Shown here piece after piece: positions 17,742 through 27,326 of a stretch of DNA of 64,000 nucleotides. The DNA comes from Microbulbifer agarilyticus S89 (GTDB taxonomy: Bacteria; Pseudomonadota; Gammaproteobacteria; Pseudomonadales; Cellvibrionaceae), in NCBI RefSeq assembly GCF_000220505.1, contig NZ_AFPJ01000024.1, positions 93,835 through 157,834 on the forward strand, in the 5' to 3' direction. A program made the position numbers and the translations under genes. The notes below the pieces were generated by a model. It was given only the letters and a program-made list of their open reading frames with translations, did no database searches and was not told where the DNA came from. Every line of letters begins with the position of its first letter. The first letter of the stretch is position 1.

Positions 17742-19526
17742 TTAGAATGCGATATCCGGTGGCGGTGCTACTCGCAACACTTCCTGCACCGTGGTGATTC
17801 CCCCAGCGACTTTTTTAGCCCCGGACAGCCGCAGGCTGCTCATGCCTTCGCGCATCCCCCGGTGACGAACCTGCTGCAGGTCGCAATCGGCGGTGATCAG
17901 CCCCTGGATCGCCTCGCTGAACGGAAGGATCTCGTAGATCCCCTGGCGCCCTCGGTAACCGGTGTTGCGGCAGTCCAGGCACCCTTCGGGCAGATAAACC
18001 ACTTCCGGCTTGGGTGCTTTCCAGGGTTTCACCAGCGCCTGCCAGTCTTCGTCGCTCACGTCTGCCTTGCGCTTACAGCTGGGGCATAAGGTACGCACCA
18101 GGCGCTGGGCCATTACCCCGAGTACGGTGGATTTCAGCAGGTAATGCGGCAAGCCCAGGTCCAGCAGGCGGGTCACCGCGGTAGGCGCGTCATTGGTGTG
18201 CAGGGTCGAAATCACCAGGTGGCCGGTGAGCGCCGCCTGCACCGCCATCTGCGCAGTTTCCAGGTCGCGAATCTCGCCCACCATGATGATGTCCGGGTCC
18301 TGGCGCATCAGGGTGCGAATACCCGCGGCAAAATCCAGGCCGATGCTGTGGTGCACCTGGGTCTGGTTGAAGCTGTCTTCCACCATTTCGATAGGATCTT
18401 CGATGGTGGAGACATTTACCTCACTGGAGGCCAGCTGCTTGAGCGCGGTGTACAGCGTCGTGGTCTTACCGGAACCGGTGGGGCCGGTAACCAGCACGAT
18501 ACCGTTGGGGCGCGCGAGCATTTTTTGCCAGCGCGCCAGGTCGTCACCGGCCAGGCCCAGGTCGTGATAGGAGCGCGCCAATACTTCCGGGTCGAAGATC
18601 CGCATGACCAGCTTTTCGCCGAATGCCGTGGGCAGGGTCGACAGACGCAACTCGACCTCGCTGCCATCCGGGCGCTTGGTCTTGATACGGCCATCCTGGG
18701 GTTTGCGCTTCTCCGCCACATTCATGCGCCCGAGAATCTTCAGGCGGCTGGTTACCGCCGCGTTGACCTGGTCCGGCAGCTCGTGGATCGGGTGCAGCAC
18801 ACCGTCGATACGGAAGCGGATGCGACCAATGCCGCGACGGGGCTCAATGTGAATATCACTGGCGCGCTGATCGAAGGCGTGCTGTAACAGCCAGTCCACG
18901 ATATTGACGATGTGCTGGTCATTGGCCTCCGGATCCTTGAGATTGCCCAGTTCCAGTAACTGCTCGAAGTTACCCGCTGCAGAGCTACCCTTGAGCCCGC
19001 TGGCGCCGGAAATCGAATTGGCCAGGGAGTAAAACTCGGTGCCGTAGCGCAGGATATCCGCCGGATCGGCCACCACCCGCTGCACGGTGCGACCACTGGT
19101 GTGCTCCAGCTGCTCTTCCCAGCCCGAGGTATACGGCTGCGCGGTGGCCACCAGCAGCATCTCCGGGCTGGCTTCCACGCACAGGATCTGATGGCGCTTG
19201 GCAAACTGGAAGCTCATGACCTCGGTCACCGCCGCCACATTCACCTTGAGCGGATCGATATGGTAGAGGCCATGAGAGGAGGTATCCGCCAGCCACTGGG
19301 TCAGTACCTGCGCATCCAGAGTACGCCCGGGTTTCTTCTGATTTTCCAGTTCACAGCTGGCGATATAGGACAGCGGGTGCATCTGCGCCTGCTCGGCGGT
19401 GCGCGGCGTGCCGATCAGGCGGTTGGCATCCATCCGCGCCACATACCCGTCACCCACCAGGTCTTCCAGCAAACCCGGCAGGTCGAGAACCCGGTCTGCA
19501 CCTCTTACCCCAGCGCTTGCAGCCAT
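17742..19526 (-). CDS. Orphan GspE/PilB-family secretion ATPase
   Basis: A hexameric ATPase of the type II secretion/type IV pilus family, 594 residues. The N-terminal half has a GspE_N-like domain; the C-terminal half has Walker A GPTGSGKTTTLYTAL near residue 346, the Asp box, Walker B LMRQDPDIIMVGEIRDLETA near residue 405, and a zinc-binding pair of CxxC motifs (CPSC near 485, CLDC near 520). No other gsp or pil gene lies in the window, so its partner machinery is elsewhere or it has a separate role. Some of the sequence (SGASGLKGSSAAGNFEQLL) is a linker rich in Gly and Ser. The start ATG has only AAGG one base upstream. Confidence 0.85.
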   Translation of the reverse strand: MAASAGVRGADRVLDLPGLLEDLVGDGYVARMDANRLIGTPRTAEQAQMHPLSYIASCELENQKKPGRTLDAQVLTQWLADTSSHGLYHIDPLKVNVAAVTEVMSFQFAKRHQILCVEASPEMLLVATAQPYTSGWEEQLEHTSGRTVQRVVADPADILRYGTEFYSLANSISGASGLKGSSAAGNFEQLLELGNLKDPEANDQHIVNIVDWLLQHAFDQRASDIHIEPRRGIGRIRFRIDGVLHPIHELPDQVNAAVTSRLKILGRMNVAEKRKPQDGRIKTKRPDGSEVELRLSTLPTAFGEKLVMRIFDPEVLARSYHDLGLAGDDLARWQKMLARPNGIVLVTGPTGSGKTTTLYTALKQLASSEVNVSTIEDPIEMVEDSFNQTQVHHSIGLDFAAGIRTLMRQDPDIIMVGEIRDLETAQMAVQAALTGHLVISTLHTNDAPTAVTRLLDLGLPHYLLKSTVLGVMAQRLVRTLCPSCKRKADVSDEDWQALVKPWKAPKPEVVYLPEGCLDCRNTGYRGRQGIYEILPFSEAIQGLITADCDLQQVRHRGMREGMSSLRLSGAKKVAGGITTVQEVLRVAPPPDIAF

Positions 19527-19730
19527 ACCTTGTTACCCGTCTACGCTTATTGTTAGAAGGCGCATTGTAGCTCTATTGGCGAGCCACAACAGTGCGCCGG
19601 TTGGTCGAATTGATACGGAAACCGTCACGTCACTGTGACCTGCGCACAGGTTGCGGTACCATGCCGCCCGATTTGGCCCCTTCTGGGCTACTAAACCTAC
19701 TACTGTCAGGACCGGAAAAAGGAACGAACC

Positions 19731-20408
19731 ATGCCCCTGTCCAACATCGGCAACTTGTTCGGCCGCTCGCCGATCAAACCGATCAAAGAGCATATGGCGA
19801 CCGCCCATAAGGCGTCAGCGGATCTGGTGCCCTTCTTTGAAGCCCTCGTGAACGAGGACTTGGCGACCGCCAAAACCGTCCAGGAACGCATCTCCGCCAG
19901 CGAGAGCCGCGCCGATGACATCAAACGAGACCTGCGTCTGCACCTGCCCGATAGCCTGTTTATGCCGGTATCCCGCAGCGACCTGCTGGAACTGCTGCAC
20001 GTGCAGGACAAGGTGGCCAACACGGCCCAGGACATTGCCGGCCTCGCCATTGGCCGCCAGATGCAGATTCCTGCGCCATTAAAGACGTTGATGTGCACCT
20101 TCGTGGAAAGTGCCGTGGCGGCATCCGCCCAGGCCCTGACCGCCATCAACGAGCTGGACGAGCTACTGGAATCTGGCTTTTCCGGCCGCGAAGTCGACAT
20201 TGCCCAGCGCATGATCGAAGAGCTGGATGATCTGGAGCGCAAGTCCGACAAGTTAGAAGTAGAAGTGCGCGCCGCACTTTTCGCCATTGAAAAAGACCTG
20301 CCGCCGGTGGACGTGATTTTCCTGTATCGGGTAATCGAGGAAGTCGGTGAGCTGGCAGATGAAGCTCACGGCGTGGGCAACCGATTGCAGCTACTGCTGG
20401 CGCGATAA
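19731..20408 (+). CDS. DUF47/PhoU-like phosphate transport accessory protein (TIGR00153 family)
   Basis: A 225-residue all-helical protein of the PhoU-like DUF47 family. Recognisable segments are MPLSNIGNLFGRSPIKPIKE, VNEDLATAKTVQERISASES, and the acidic metal-binding repeats ELDDLERKSDKLEVEVRAAL. Members are encoded directly before PiT phosphate transporters and are thought to modulate them. That arrangement holds here: the pit gene starts 15 bp downstream. AAGGA before the ATG is a good ribosome site. A weak Pho-box-like direct repeat lies about 95 bp upstream. Confidence 0.9.
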   Translation: MPLSNIGNLFGRSPIKPIKEHMATAHKASADLVPFFEALVNEDLATAKTVQERISASESRADDIKRDLRLHLPDSLFMPVSRSDLLELLHVQDKVANTAQDIAGLAIGRQMQIPAPLKTLMCTFVESAVAASAQALTAINELDELLESGFSGREVDIAQRMIEELDDLERKSDKLEVEVRAALFAIEKDLPPVDVIFLYRVIEEVGELADEAHGVGNRLQLLLAR

Positions 20409-20423
20409 CGGGGGAGAGAAAAC

Positions 20424-21698
20424 GTGGAAATTATCGCTCAATACGGCCATATCTTCCTGATCATGGCCTGTGTGTTCGGATTCTTCATGGCCTGGGGTGT
20501 GGGCGCGAACGACGTCGCCAACGCCATGGGTACCTCCGTAGGCTCCCGCGCACTGACCATCAAACAGGCGATCATTATCGCCATGATCTTCGAATTCGCC
20601 GGTGCCTATTTAGCCGGCGGCGAGGTGACCTCGACGATTCGCAAGGGGATCATCGACCCGGATTTGTTTAACGATACCCCGGAACTGCTGGTGTACGGCA
20701 TGCTCTCCGCACTGCTGGCCGCCGGTACCTGGCTGTTGATCGCCAGTATCCTGGGCTGGCCGGTGTCCACCACCCACTCCATTGTCGGTGCCATCGTTGG
20801 CTTCTCCGCGGTGGGCATCTCGGTAGATGCAGTAGCCTGGGGCAAGGTGAGCAGCATTGTTGCCAGCTGGGTGGTTTCGCCGGTGCTGGCGGGCACCATA
20901 TCGTTCCTGCTGTTCCGCAGTGTGCAACGCCTGATCCTCAACACCGACGATCCCTTTAACAACGCCAAGCGCTACATCCCCATCTACATGTTTGCCGTGG
21001 GCTGGATGATTTCCATGGTGACCCTCACCAAGGGCCTCAAGCACGTATTCAAAGATGCCAACATCAGCCTGACGTTCTGGCAGGACGCACTGATCGCCGG
21101 CGTCATGGGCCTGATCGTGATGGGCGTTGGCGTGGTCATGCTGAAACGCGTGAAACGCGATCCGGAAGCCGAGAAAGATAACCGCTTTGCCAGTGTTGAG
21201 CGTGTTTTCGCCATCCTGATGATCTTCACCGCCTGTGCCATGGCCTTTGCCCACGGCTCTAACGACGTGGCGAATGCGGTCGGTCCGCTGGCCGCAGTGG
21301 TGAACACCGTCCAGCAAGGCGCGGTCACTGCGAAAGCGGTTATGCCACCGTGGATCCTGCTGCTCGGTGGTGCCGGTATCGTGGTCGGCCTCGCCACTTA
21401 CGGTTTCAAGGTAATGGCGACCATCGGCCGCAAGATCACCGAGCTGACCCCGAGCCGCGGCTTCGCCGCCGAGCTGGGCGCCGCCGCCACCGTGGTCCTC
21501 GCCTCTGGCACCGGCCTGCCCATCTCCACCACCCACACCCTTGTGGGAGCGGTACTCGGCGTTGGTCTGGCGCGCGGTATTGGCGCACTGAACCTGCGTA
21601 TGATCACCACCATCGCCGCCTCTTGGGTAATCACCCTGCCGGCGGGCGCAGGCCTGGCGATCCTGTTCTTCTTCTTCTTCAAAGGCGTGTTCGGCTGA
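20424..21698 (+). CDS. PiT-family inorganic phosphate transporter
   Basis: A low-affinity phosphate (metal-phosphate) symporter in the inner membrane, 424 residues with about ten hydrophobic segments. The duplicated PiT signatures are plain: WGVGANDVANAMGTSVGSRA near residue 25 and FAHGSNDVANAVGPLAAVVN near residue 275, each followed by a STTHSIVGA or STTHTLVGA motif. It begins with GTG at 20424 after GGGGGAGAG. It is co-transcribed with the DUF47 gene and ends at a strong terminator. Confidence 0.94.
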   Translation: MEIIAQYGHIFLIMACVFGFFMAWGVGANDVANAMGTSVGSRALTIKQAIIIAMIFEFAGAYLAGGEVTSTIRKGIIDPDLFNDTPELLVYGMLSALLAAGTWLLIASILGWPVSTTHSIVGAIVGFSAVGISVDAVAWGKVSSIVASWVVSPVLAGTISFLLFRSVQRLILNTDDPFNNAKRYIPIYMFAVGWMISMVTLTKGLKHVFKDANISLTFWQDALIAGVMGLIVMGVGVVMLKRVKRDPEAEKDNRFASVERVFAILMIFTACAMAFAHGSNDVANAVGPLAAVVNTVQQGAVTAKAVMPPWILLLGGAGIVVGLATYGFKVMATIGRKITELTPSRGFAAELGAAATVVLASGTGLPISTTHTLVGAVLGVGLARGIGALNLRMITTIAASWVITLPAGAGLAILFFFFFKGVFG

Positions 21699-21720
21699 TC
21701 ACCGGTAACGTGAGATAAAA

Positions 21721-21749
21721 AAGGGGAGCCACTTCGGCTCCCCTTTTTT
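21721..21749 (+). terminator. Rho-independent terminator of the phosphate transporter operon
   Basis: An 8-bp stem GGGGAGCC/GGCTCCCC (21723-21730 with 21736-21743) with an ACTTC loop, then six T residues. The flanking A run allows it to serve the converging gene at 21766-22281 too. Confidence 0.92.
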
Positions 21750-21765
21750 GTGTCTGCGAGAAGGC

Positions 21766-22281
21766 TCACCAGTAGTGGTAGTGCAGCCGCTCATTTTTTT
21801 GCGGCCCATGAATCTGCCAGATCAGCTCGACCTCATCAGCATGCAGAATCAAATCTGCAGTATAGGTATCTGCGCCACTTTGGTGGGTATTCTGATGGCG
21901 AAATCCATGGGCAGTAACTGGCACGAAATTAAACAGCAAGACTGGCCGATCGCCCTGCACCTGCTCCAGCCGTACAAAGTCAACGCAGCGGGTCCAGCGG
22001 TAACTATTACTTAGCGCAATTTTGTGCCCTTCGGCGTCGGTAAATTTTGCCTGCTCGGTGAATACCGTATGCGCACCAAAGTTTTCCACTGCCACATCCC
22101 CGCGTCCGTGACCACGCCAGTTGGTGGCCGAGCCGGGGCCGTTGCTCGCATTGAAACTAAAGCTGCGCACCTTCGCCAGGCGGGCGCAAAGCTTTGTCAG
22201 TGCGACAAGGCCCGTTTTATCCACACCCTCTAAATCCACACTCTCTGGCTTCAAACTCTCTGCCTTCAATCTCTGACCCAC
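21766..22281 (-). CDS. DUF6314-like conserved protein
   Basis: A soluble protein of up to 171 residues. From about residue 33 it reads LARVxSFSF-like (AKVRSFSFNASNGPGSATNW), then RGDVAVENFGAHTVFTE, SYRWTRCVDFVRLEQVQGDR and a C-terminal WQIHGPQKNERLHYHYW. This is the pattern of the DUF6314 family, small beta-barrel proteins of unknown function. I choose the GTG at 22281 without much confidence; in-frame TTG or GTG codons up to 20 residues later would give a shorter protein that begins near the conserved part. It converges on the phosphate transporter gene. Confidence 0.7.
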   Translation of the reverse strand: MGQRLKAESLKPESVDLEGVDKTGLVALTKLCARLAKVRSFSFNASNGPGSATNWRGHGRGDVAVENFGAHTVFTEQAKFTDAEGHKIALSNSYRWTRCVDFVRLEQVQGDRPVLLFNFVPVTAHGFRHQNTHQSGADTYTADLILHADEVELIWQIHGPQKNERLHYHYW

Positions 22282-22496
22282 GCAGCTGCCGCCCTGTGCA
22301 TAACTGTATTGCTGTCGCCCAGTGCGACAACCCCAAGCAAGATACCTATGAGCAGTTTATGCAATTTCAGATAGGTCGCCGCCTGTCCGGCAAACCTGTT
22401 ACGCTGAAAGAGCGCCAGAGATCGGCAGAAGTAATAACGTCGTTAGAATAAATACAGCCGCATATCACCCCCAGGTAATGCACAAGGAAGGCCACC

Positions 22497-23651
22497 ATGA
22501 GTATCCGCTCGCTGCCGAATGTACCCAGCCAGCTCCAGCAGTTGGTTGCCAGTCCCAGTGTCAGCGCCACCAACCCCAAACTCGACATGGGCAATCGCGG
22601 CGTCATCGACTTGCTGGCGGCCTGGCTGGAAACTCTCGGCTTTGCCGTTGAAATCATGCCGCTGCAAGACCAGCCCCACAAAGCCAACCTGATCGCCACC
22701 CTCGGACAGGGCGACGGCGGACTGGTCCTCGCCGGGCATACCGATACCGTGCCATACGACGACAACCGTTGGCAGTCGGACCCATTCCAGCTGCAGGAGC
22801 GCGATAACCGTTTTTACGGGCTCGGCAGCACCGATATGAAGGGTTTCTTCCCTCTCGCCATCGAAGCTGCCAAGACTTTTGTCGACAAGCCATTGCAACA
22901 ACCACTGATTATTCTCGCCACCGCGGATGAGGAAACCTCCATGGCCGGCGCCCGCGCGCTGGTGAAGGCCGGCTTACCCAAGGCGCGCTACGCGATTGTC
23001 GGCGAGCCCACCGGCCTCAAGCCCATTCGTATGCATAAGGGCATGATGATGGAGCGGCTGCGCATCACCGGCCAGGCTGGCCACTCCTCCAACCCGGCCT
23101 ATGGCGCCAGCGCTCTGGAAGCCATGCACACGGCGATGGGGGAGGTAATCAAGTTCCGCAATGAAATACAGCAACGCTACCAAAACCCGGGGTTTGCGGT
23201 GGAGGTCCCCACTTTGAATTTGGGCTGTATCCATGGCGGCGACAATCCCAATCGAATTTGCGGCCACACCGAACTGCAGTTCGACTTGCGCCCCCTGCCA
23301 GGCATGTCCATGGACGCGCTGCGCGGTGAGCTGCACCAGCGCCTTAAAGGCGCAATGACGGACGAAAAAATCCAGCTGAAAATGGACTCGCTGATCGGCG
23401 GGGTCGACGCCTTTGAAGAGCCCGCCGACTCTGAACTCGTCAAGGTCGCGGAACAGCTCACTGGCCACAGTTCGGAAAGTGTGGCGTTTGCCACCGAGGC
23501 GCCTTTTTTACAGCAGCTTGGCATGCAGACCATTGTGCTTGGCCCCGGCGATATCGACCAGGCCCACCAACCGGATGAGTATCTTGGCCTGGAACGTATT
23601 GACCCGATGGTGGAGACACTGAAAGGGATGATCGGAAGGTTCTGCCTTTGA
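22497..23651 (+). CDS. argE: Acetylornithine deacetylase
   Basis: Hydrolyses N-acetylornithine to ornithine in arginine synthesis; a dinuclear zinc M20-family enzyme. The 384-residue protein has metal-site segments LAGHTDTVPYD near residue 80, GLGSTDMKGFFPLAIEA near 110, and ATADEETSMAGARAL with the catalytic Glu near 143, followed by the lid domain and a C-terminal LGPGDIDQAHQPDEYL metal motif. AAGGAAGG precedes the ATG. argA follows on the same strand, separated by a palindromic element. Confidence 0.95.
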   Translation: MSIRSLPNVPSQLQQLVASPSVSATNPKLDMGNRGVIDLLAAWLETLGFAVEIMPLQDQPHKANLIATLGQGDGGLVLAGHTDTVPYDDNRWQSDPFQLQERDNRFYGLGSTDMKGFFPLAIEAAKTFVDKPLQQPLIILATADEETSMAGARALVKAGLPKARYAIVGEPTGLKPIRMHKGMMMERLRITGQAGHSSNPAYGASALEAMHTAMGEVIKFRNEIQQRYQNPGFAVEVPTLNLGCIHGGDNPNRICGHTELQFDLRPLPGMSMDALRGELHQRLKGAMTDEKIQLKMDSLIGGVDAFEEPADSELVKVAEQLTGHSSESVAFATEAPFLQQLGMQTIVLGPGDIDQAHQPDEYLGLERIDPMVETLKGMIGRFCL

Positions 23652-23677
23652 CGGAAACTCTGTTCAAAGCCAGTGGC

Positions 23678-23791
23678 GGTGCCGCTACCGGATAGGGCCT
23701 TGTGAGGCACGCCGTGAACCCATCCCTGGGGGCTCCTCTAAAACATCCCTGTTTTAGAGGGCCTCACAAGGCCCTATCCGATACCGACACC
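23678..23791. repeat. MITE-like palindromic element with 31-bp terminal inverted repeats
   Basis: Two 31-base arms (23678-23708 and 23761-23791) are inverted copies that match at 28 positions, with the inner 20 bases perfect. Between them lies a second perfect hairpin with 10-bp arms (23735-23744 and 23751-23760) and a six-base loop, abutting the right arm. The element is 114 bp, non-coding and lies in the argE-argA gap. The architecture resembles a miniature inverted-repeat element or bacterial interspersed palindrome. No target-site duplication is obvious. Confidence 0.75.
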
Positions 23792-23906
23792 TGCTCTCCA
23801 GCCGAATCCAATTTTTCGCCATTTGAGTAGAGATCAAAATCCGAATGCCGCATAAAGTGCGGTATATTGTGACCGAAGCGAACTTAACTATCGAAACACA
23901 AAGAAC

Positions 23907-25220
23907 GTGAACACCGAAACCACCACACTCAACTGGTTCAGAAACGCCGCGCCCTATATCAACGATTTGCGCGGACGAACCCTGGTGGTCGCGATTCCCG
24001 GCGAGGGGTTTGCCGACGAGAATTTTCGCAATCTGGTGCACGACCTCACGCTGCTGATCAGCCTCGGGGTAAAACTGGTCCTCGTGCATGGCGCACGCGT
24101 CCAGGTAAACAGTGCGCTGCAACAGGCGGGGATCAAAAGTCGCTTTCTTGGCAACACACGCATTACCGACCGGGAAACCCTCGAGGTGATTAAGGCCACC
24201 GTCGGTAAACTGCGGCTCGAAGTCGAGGCCGCCTTTTCCCAGGGCCTGCCCGACTCGCCCATGGCAGGTGCCGCGCTTAAAGTCATTTCCGGGAACTTTG
24301 TCAGTGCGCGCCCGGTAGGGGTTATTGACGGCACCGACATGCGCTGGACCGGACAAGTACGGCGCATCGACGAACAGGCCATCGCCCGGGCGCTGCAAGA
24401 CAACTCCCTGGTGTTGCTCTCGCCCTTTGGTACATCGCTTACCGGTGAGCTGTTCAACCTCAACTATCTGGACCTTGCCGCCGAAGCCGCCAAGGCCCTG
24501 CAGGCAGAGAAGCTGATTCTGTTCCGCGACTTGCCGCAACTGGACGTGGATGGGGAGCCGGTACACGACCTCAGTATTCACCAGGCCGAGGATGTCGCGG
24601 AAAAAATCAGTAGTGAAACCCTGAACTGCGCAATCGCCGCATGCAGTGCCGGCACCCAGCGGGTCCACCTGCTAAGTTATGCCGACAACGGCGCCTTGCT
24701 GCAGGAACTGTTCAGCCGGGAAGGTACCGGCACCATGATTTACCGGGACAGTTACGAGGTTATCCGGCGCGCACGCATCCAGGATGTCGGCGGTATTCTC
24801 GGGCTGATCCGCCCACTGGAAAAGCAGGGTGTGCTGGTGCGGCGCTCGCGGGAAAAGCTGGAGGCGGAGATCGACCATTTCACGCTCGTGGAAGTAGATG
24901 GTACCCCGGTGGCCTGCGCTGCCCTGTATCCGATTCTCGACGACGAGGGCGACACCATCGCCGCAGAAGTTGCTTGCGTGGCTATTCACCCGGAATTTCG
25001 CGGTGGCGGCCGCGGTGCTAAATTAATGCAGCACCTTGAACGGCAGGCGCGCGCGCTGGACTTATCGGAACTCTACGTGCTCACCACGCAAACCGAGCAT
25101 TGGTTTATCGAGCGCGGGTTTGCCCAGGTCGACGTATCCCAATTGCCCACCAGTCGTAAATCGCTGTACAACATTCAGCGAAATTCACGCGTCTTATGCA
25201 AGCGGCTCGCAACGCAATAA
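23907..25220 (+). CDS. argA: N-acetylglutamate synthase
   Basis: First step of arginine synthesis: acetyl transfer from acetyl-CoA to glutamate, normally feedback-inhibited by arginine. The 437-residue protein has an N-terminal amino-acid-kinase-like domain (VHGARVQVNSALQQAGI near residue 66, the segment with GAALKVISGNFVSARPVGVI near 120) and a C-terminal GNAT domain with EVACVAIHPEFRGGGRGAKL near residue 355. The start is GTG 23907. A short inverted repeat CCGCA/TGCGG and a TATATT box lie about 40-60 bp upstream and may be its promoter. Confidence 0.95.
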   Translation: MNTETTTLNWFRNAAPYINDLRGRTLVVAIPGEGFADENFRNLVHDLTLLISLGVKLVLVHGARVQVNSALQQAGIKSRFLGNTRITDRETLEVIKATVGKLRLEVEAAFSQGLPDSPMAGAALKVISGNFVSARPVGVIDGTDMRWTGQVRRIDEQAIARALQDNSLVLLSPFGTSLTGELFNLNYLDLAAEAAKALQAEKLILFRDLPQLDVDGEPVHDLSIHQAEDVAEKISSETLNCAIAACSAGTQRVHLLSYADNGALLQELFSREGTGTMIYRDSYEVIRRARIQDVGGILGLIRPLEKQGVLVRRSREKLEAEIDHFTLVEVDGTPVACAALYPILDDEGDTIAAEVACVAIHPEFRGGGRGAKLMQHLERQARALDLSELYVLTTQTEHWFIERGFAQVDVSQLPTSRKSLYNIQRNSRVLCKRLATQ

Positions 25221-25370
25221 ATTTGCCTGGCGACCAAGCTAAAACGGACAGTTCTTTCGCCCGCCTCGCACCGTTTCACCAAGCGCGCACAACACGTTTC
25301 ATTTTGCTAACCTGTGGCGCTGCCGGGCACACCAGACCTGCCCGCGCTGAACGCAATCTATCTGTAGATG

Positions 25371-25410
25371 ATCACGTTTGACCGTCACGTATCACGTTTA
25401 ACCGTCACGT
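25371..25410. repeat. Two tandem 20-bp direct repeats next to ilvD
   Basis: Positions 25371-25390 and 25391-25410 are copies of a 20-base unit differing at one base (the unit begins ATCACGTTT and ends ACCGTCACGT). CACGT therefore appears four times in 40 bp, with repeats on a two-turn spacing. The block ends 13 bp before the ilvD ATG, which suggests a regulator site or a small tandem expansion. Confidence 0.7.
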
Positions 25411-25423
25411 AAAAAGTACCGCT

Positions 25424-27259
25424 ATGCCTCAGTACCGCTCACGCACTTCCACCGCTGGCCGCAATATGGCCGGCGCCCGCGCCCTGTGGCGCGCCACCGG
25501 CATGAAGGATGAAGACTTCCACAAGCCCATTATTGCCGTGGCCAACTCGTTTACCCAATTTGTACCGGGGCACGTGCACCTGAAGGATATGGGGCAGCTT
25601 GTCGCGCGGGAGATTGAAAAGGCCGGCGGTGTCGCCAAGGAATTCAACACCATCGCGGTGGATGACGGTATCGCCATGGGCCACGACGGCATGCTGTACA
25701 GCTTGCCGAGCCGCGAAATCATCGCTGACTCCGTGGAGTATATGGTGAATGCACACTGCGCCGACGCACTGGTGTGTATCTCAAACTGCGACAAGATCAC
25801 CCCGGGGATGCTGATGGCCGCCATGCGCCTGAACATTCCGGTGATTTTTGTTTCCGGCGGCCCAATGGAAGCGGGTAAAACCAAGCTCGCCGACCACAAG
25901 CTGGATCTTGTTGATGCAATGGTGATCGCGGCCACCGATTCCGCCACCGACGAGGAAGTGGCCGAGTATGAGCGTTCGGCCTGCCCTACCTGTGGCTCCT
26001 GTTCCGGTATGTTCACCGCCAATTCCATGAACTGCCTGACCGAGGCTCTGGGCCTGTCCCTGCCCGGTAACGGCACCACCCTCGCCACTCATGCGGACCG
26101 CGAACAGCTGTTCCTGCGCGCCGGTCGCGAAATCGTGAGCCTGGCCAAGCGCTACTACGAGCAGGACGATGAATCTGCCCTGCCACGCAGCATCGCCAAC
26201 CGCGCTGCGTTTACCAATGCAATGGCCCTGGACATTGCCATGGGCGGTTCCACCAATACCATTTTGCACCTGCTGGCCGCAGCGCTGGAAGGCGAAGTCG
26301 ATTTCACCCTGGCGGACATCGACCGCCTGTCTCGCAAGATTCCGCAGCTGTGTAAAGTCGCCCCGAACACCCAGAAGTACCACATCGAAGACGTGCACCG
26401 CGCCGGCGGCGTGATGTCGATTCTCGGTGAACTTGAAGCCGGTGGACTGATTGATGCCAGCCTGCCGACGGTGCACAGCAAATCCTTCCGAGATGCGCTG
26501 GAAGAGTGGGACATCCGCCGTACCGATAATCCGGACGTACACAAGTTCTTCCGCGCGGGCCCGGCCGGTATTCCGACCCAGGAAGCATTCAGCCAGGACT
26601 GCCGCTGGAACAACCTGGACGGCGACCGCGAGCAGGGCTGTATTCGCTCAATCGAGCACGCCTACTCTTCCGAAGGTGGCCTGGCCGTACTTTTTGGCAA
26701 CCTCGCTCCAGACGGCTGCGTGGTAAAGACTTCCGGCGTGGAAGAGGAACTGTGGCAGTTTGAAGGTCCCGCACATGTGGTGGAAAGCCAGGAAGATGCC
26801 GTCGCGCATATTCTTGAGGGCAAGGTTAAAGAGGGCGAAGCGGTGATCGTGCGCTACGAGGGCCCGAAAGGAGGCCCGGGTATGCAGGAAATGCTGTACC
26901 CCACCAGCTACCTGAAGTCCAAGGGACTGGGCAAATCCTGCGCGCTGATTACCGACGGCCGCTTTTCCGGCGGCACGTCCGGCCTGTCGATCGGTCACGT
27001 ATCCCCGGAAGCGGCGGGTGGTGGCAATATCGCGCTGGTGCAGGACGGCGATCTGGTGCGCATCGACATTCCAAAGCGCCTGATTGAGGTAGATATTCCG
27101 GAAGCAGAATTGCACCGCCGTCGCGAGGCCATGAACGCCAAGGGAGCGCAGGGCTGGAAGCCGGTGCAGCAGCGTCCGCGTAAAGTGAGCCGCGCGCTCA
27201 AAGCTTATGCGCTGTTGGCTACCAGTGCTGACAAGGGTGCGGTGCGGGAAATCGACTGA
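25424..27259 (+). CDS. ilvD: Dihydroxy-acid dehydratase
   Basis: Iron-sulfur enzyme that converts dihydroxy acids to 2-keto acids for valine and isoleucine. The 611 residues match the family length. Cluster cysteines lie in [17 protein letters not shown] near residue 122 and [18 protein letters not shown] near residue 195; the C-terminal barrel has [20 protein letters not shown] near residue 510. No normal ribosome site is visible: the region before the ATG is the tandem repeat block. It ends at a terminator shared with the LysR gene. Confidence 0.97.
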   Translation: MPQYRSRTSTAGRNMAGARALWRATGMKDEDFHKPIIAVANSFTQFVPGHVHLKDMGQLVAREIEKAGGVAKEFNTIAVDDGIAMGHDGMLYSLPSREIIADSVEYMVNAHCADALVCISNCDKITPGMLMAAMRLNIPVIFVSGGPMEAGKTKLADHKLDLVDAMVIAATDSATDEEVAEYERSACPTCGSCSGMFTANSMNCLTEALGLSLPGNGTTLATHADREQLFLRAGREIVSLAKRYYEQDDESALPRSIANRAAFTNAMALDIAMGGSTNTILHLLAAALEGEVDFTLADIDRLSRKIPQLCKVAPNTQKYHIEDVHRAGGVMSILGELEAGGLIDASLPTVHSKSFRDALEEWDIRRTDNPDVHKFFRAGPAGIPTQEAFSQDCRWNNLDGDREQGCIRSIEHAYSSEGGLAVLFGNLAPDGCVVKTSGVEEELWQFEGPAHVVESQEDAVAHILEGKVKEGEAVIVRYEGPKGGPGMQEMLYPTSYLKSKGLGKSCALITDGRFSGGTSGLSIGHVSPEAAGGGNIALVQDGDLVRIDIPKRLIEVDIPEAELHRRREAMNAKGAQGWKPVQQRPRKVSRALKAYALLATSADKGAVREID

Positions 27260-27287
27260 GCGCAGCAAACGGCAACTGCATGACACC

Positions 27288-27326
27288 GTAAATAAAAAGG
27301 GGCGCACTGCGTCCCTTTTTATTTAC
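27288..27326. terminator. Bidirectional rho-independent terminator
   Basis: A long stem, 14 perfect pairs (27288-27301 with 27313-27326) extended by an inner CGC/GCG, with A and T runs forming part of the stem. It lies between ilvD and the converging LysR gene, whose last codons run into it. Confidence 0.9.

Noticed and set aside
20610-21536. A 308-codon minus-strand frame within the phosphate transporter gene.
   Set aside because: His- and Gly-rich shadow of the transporter codons; no motif or ribosome site.
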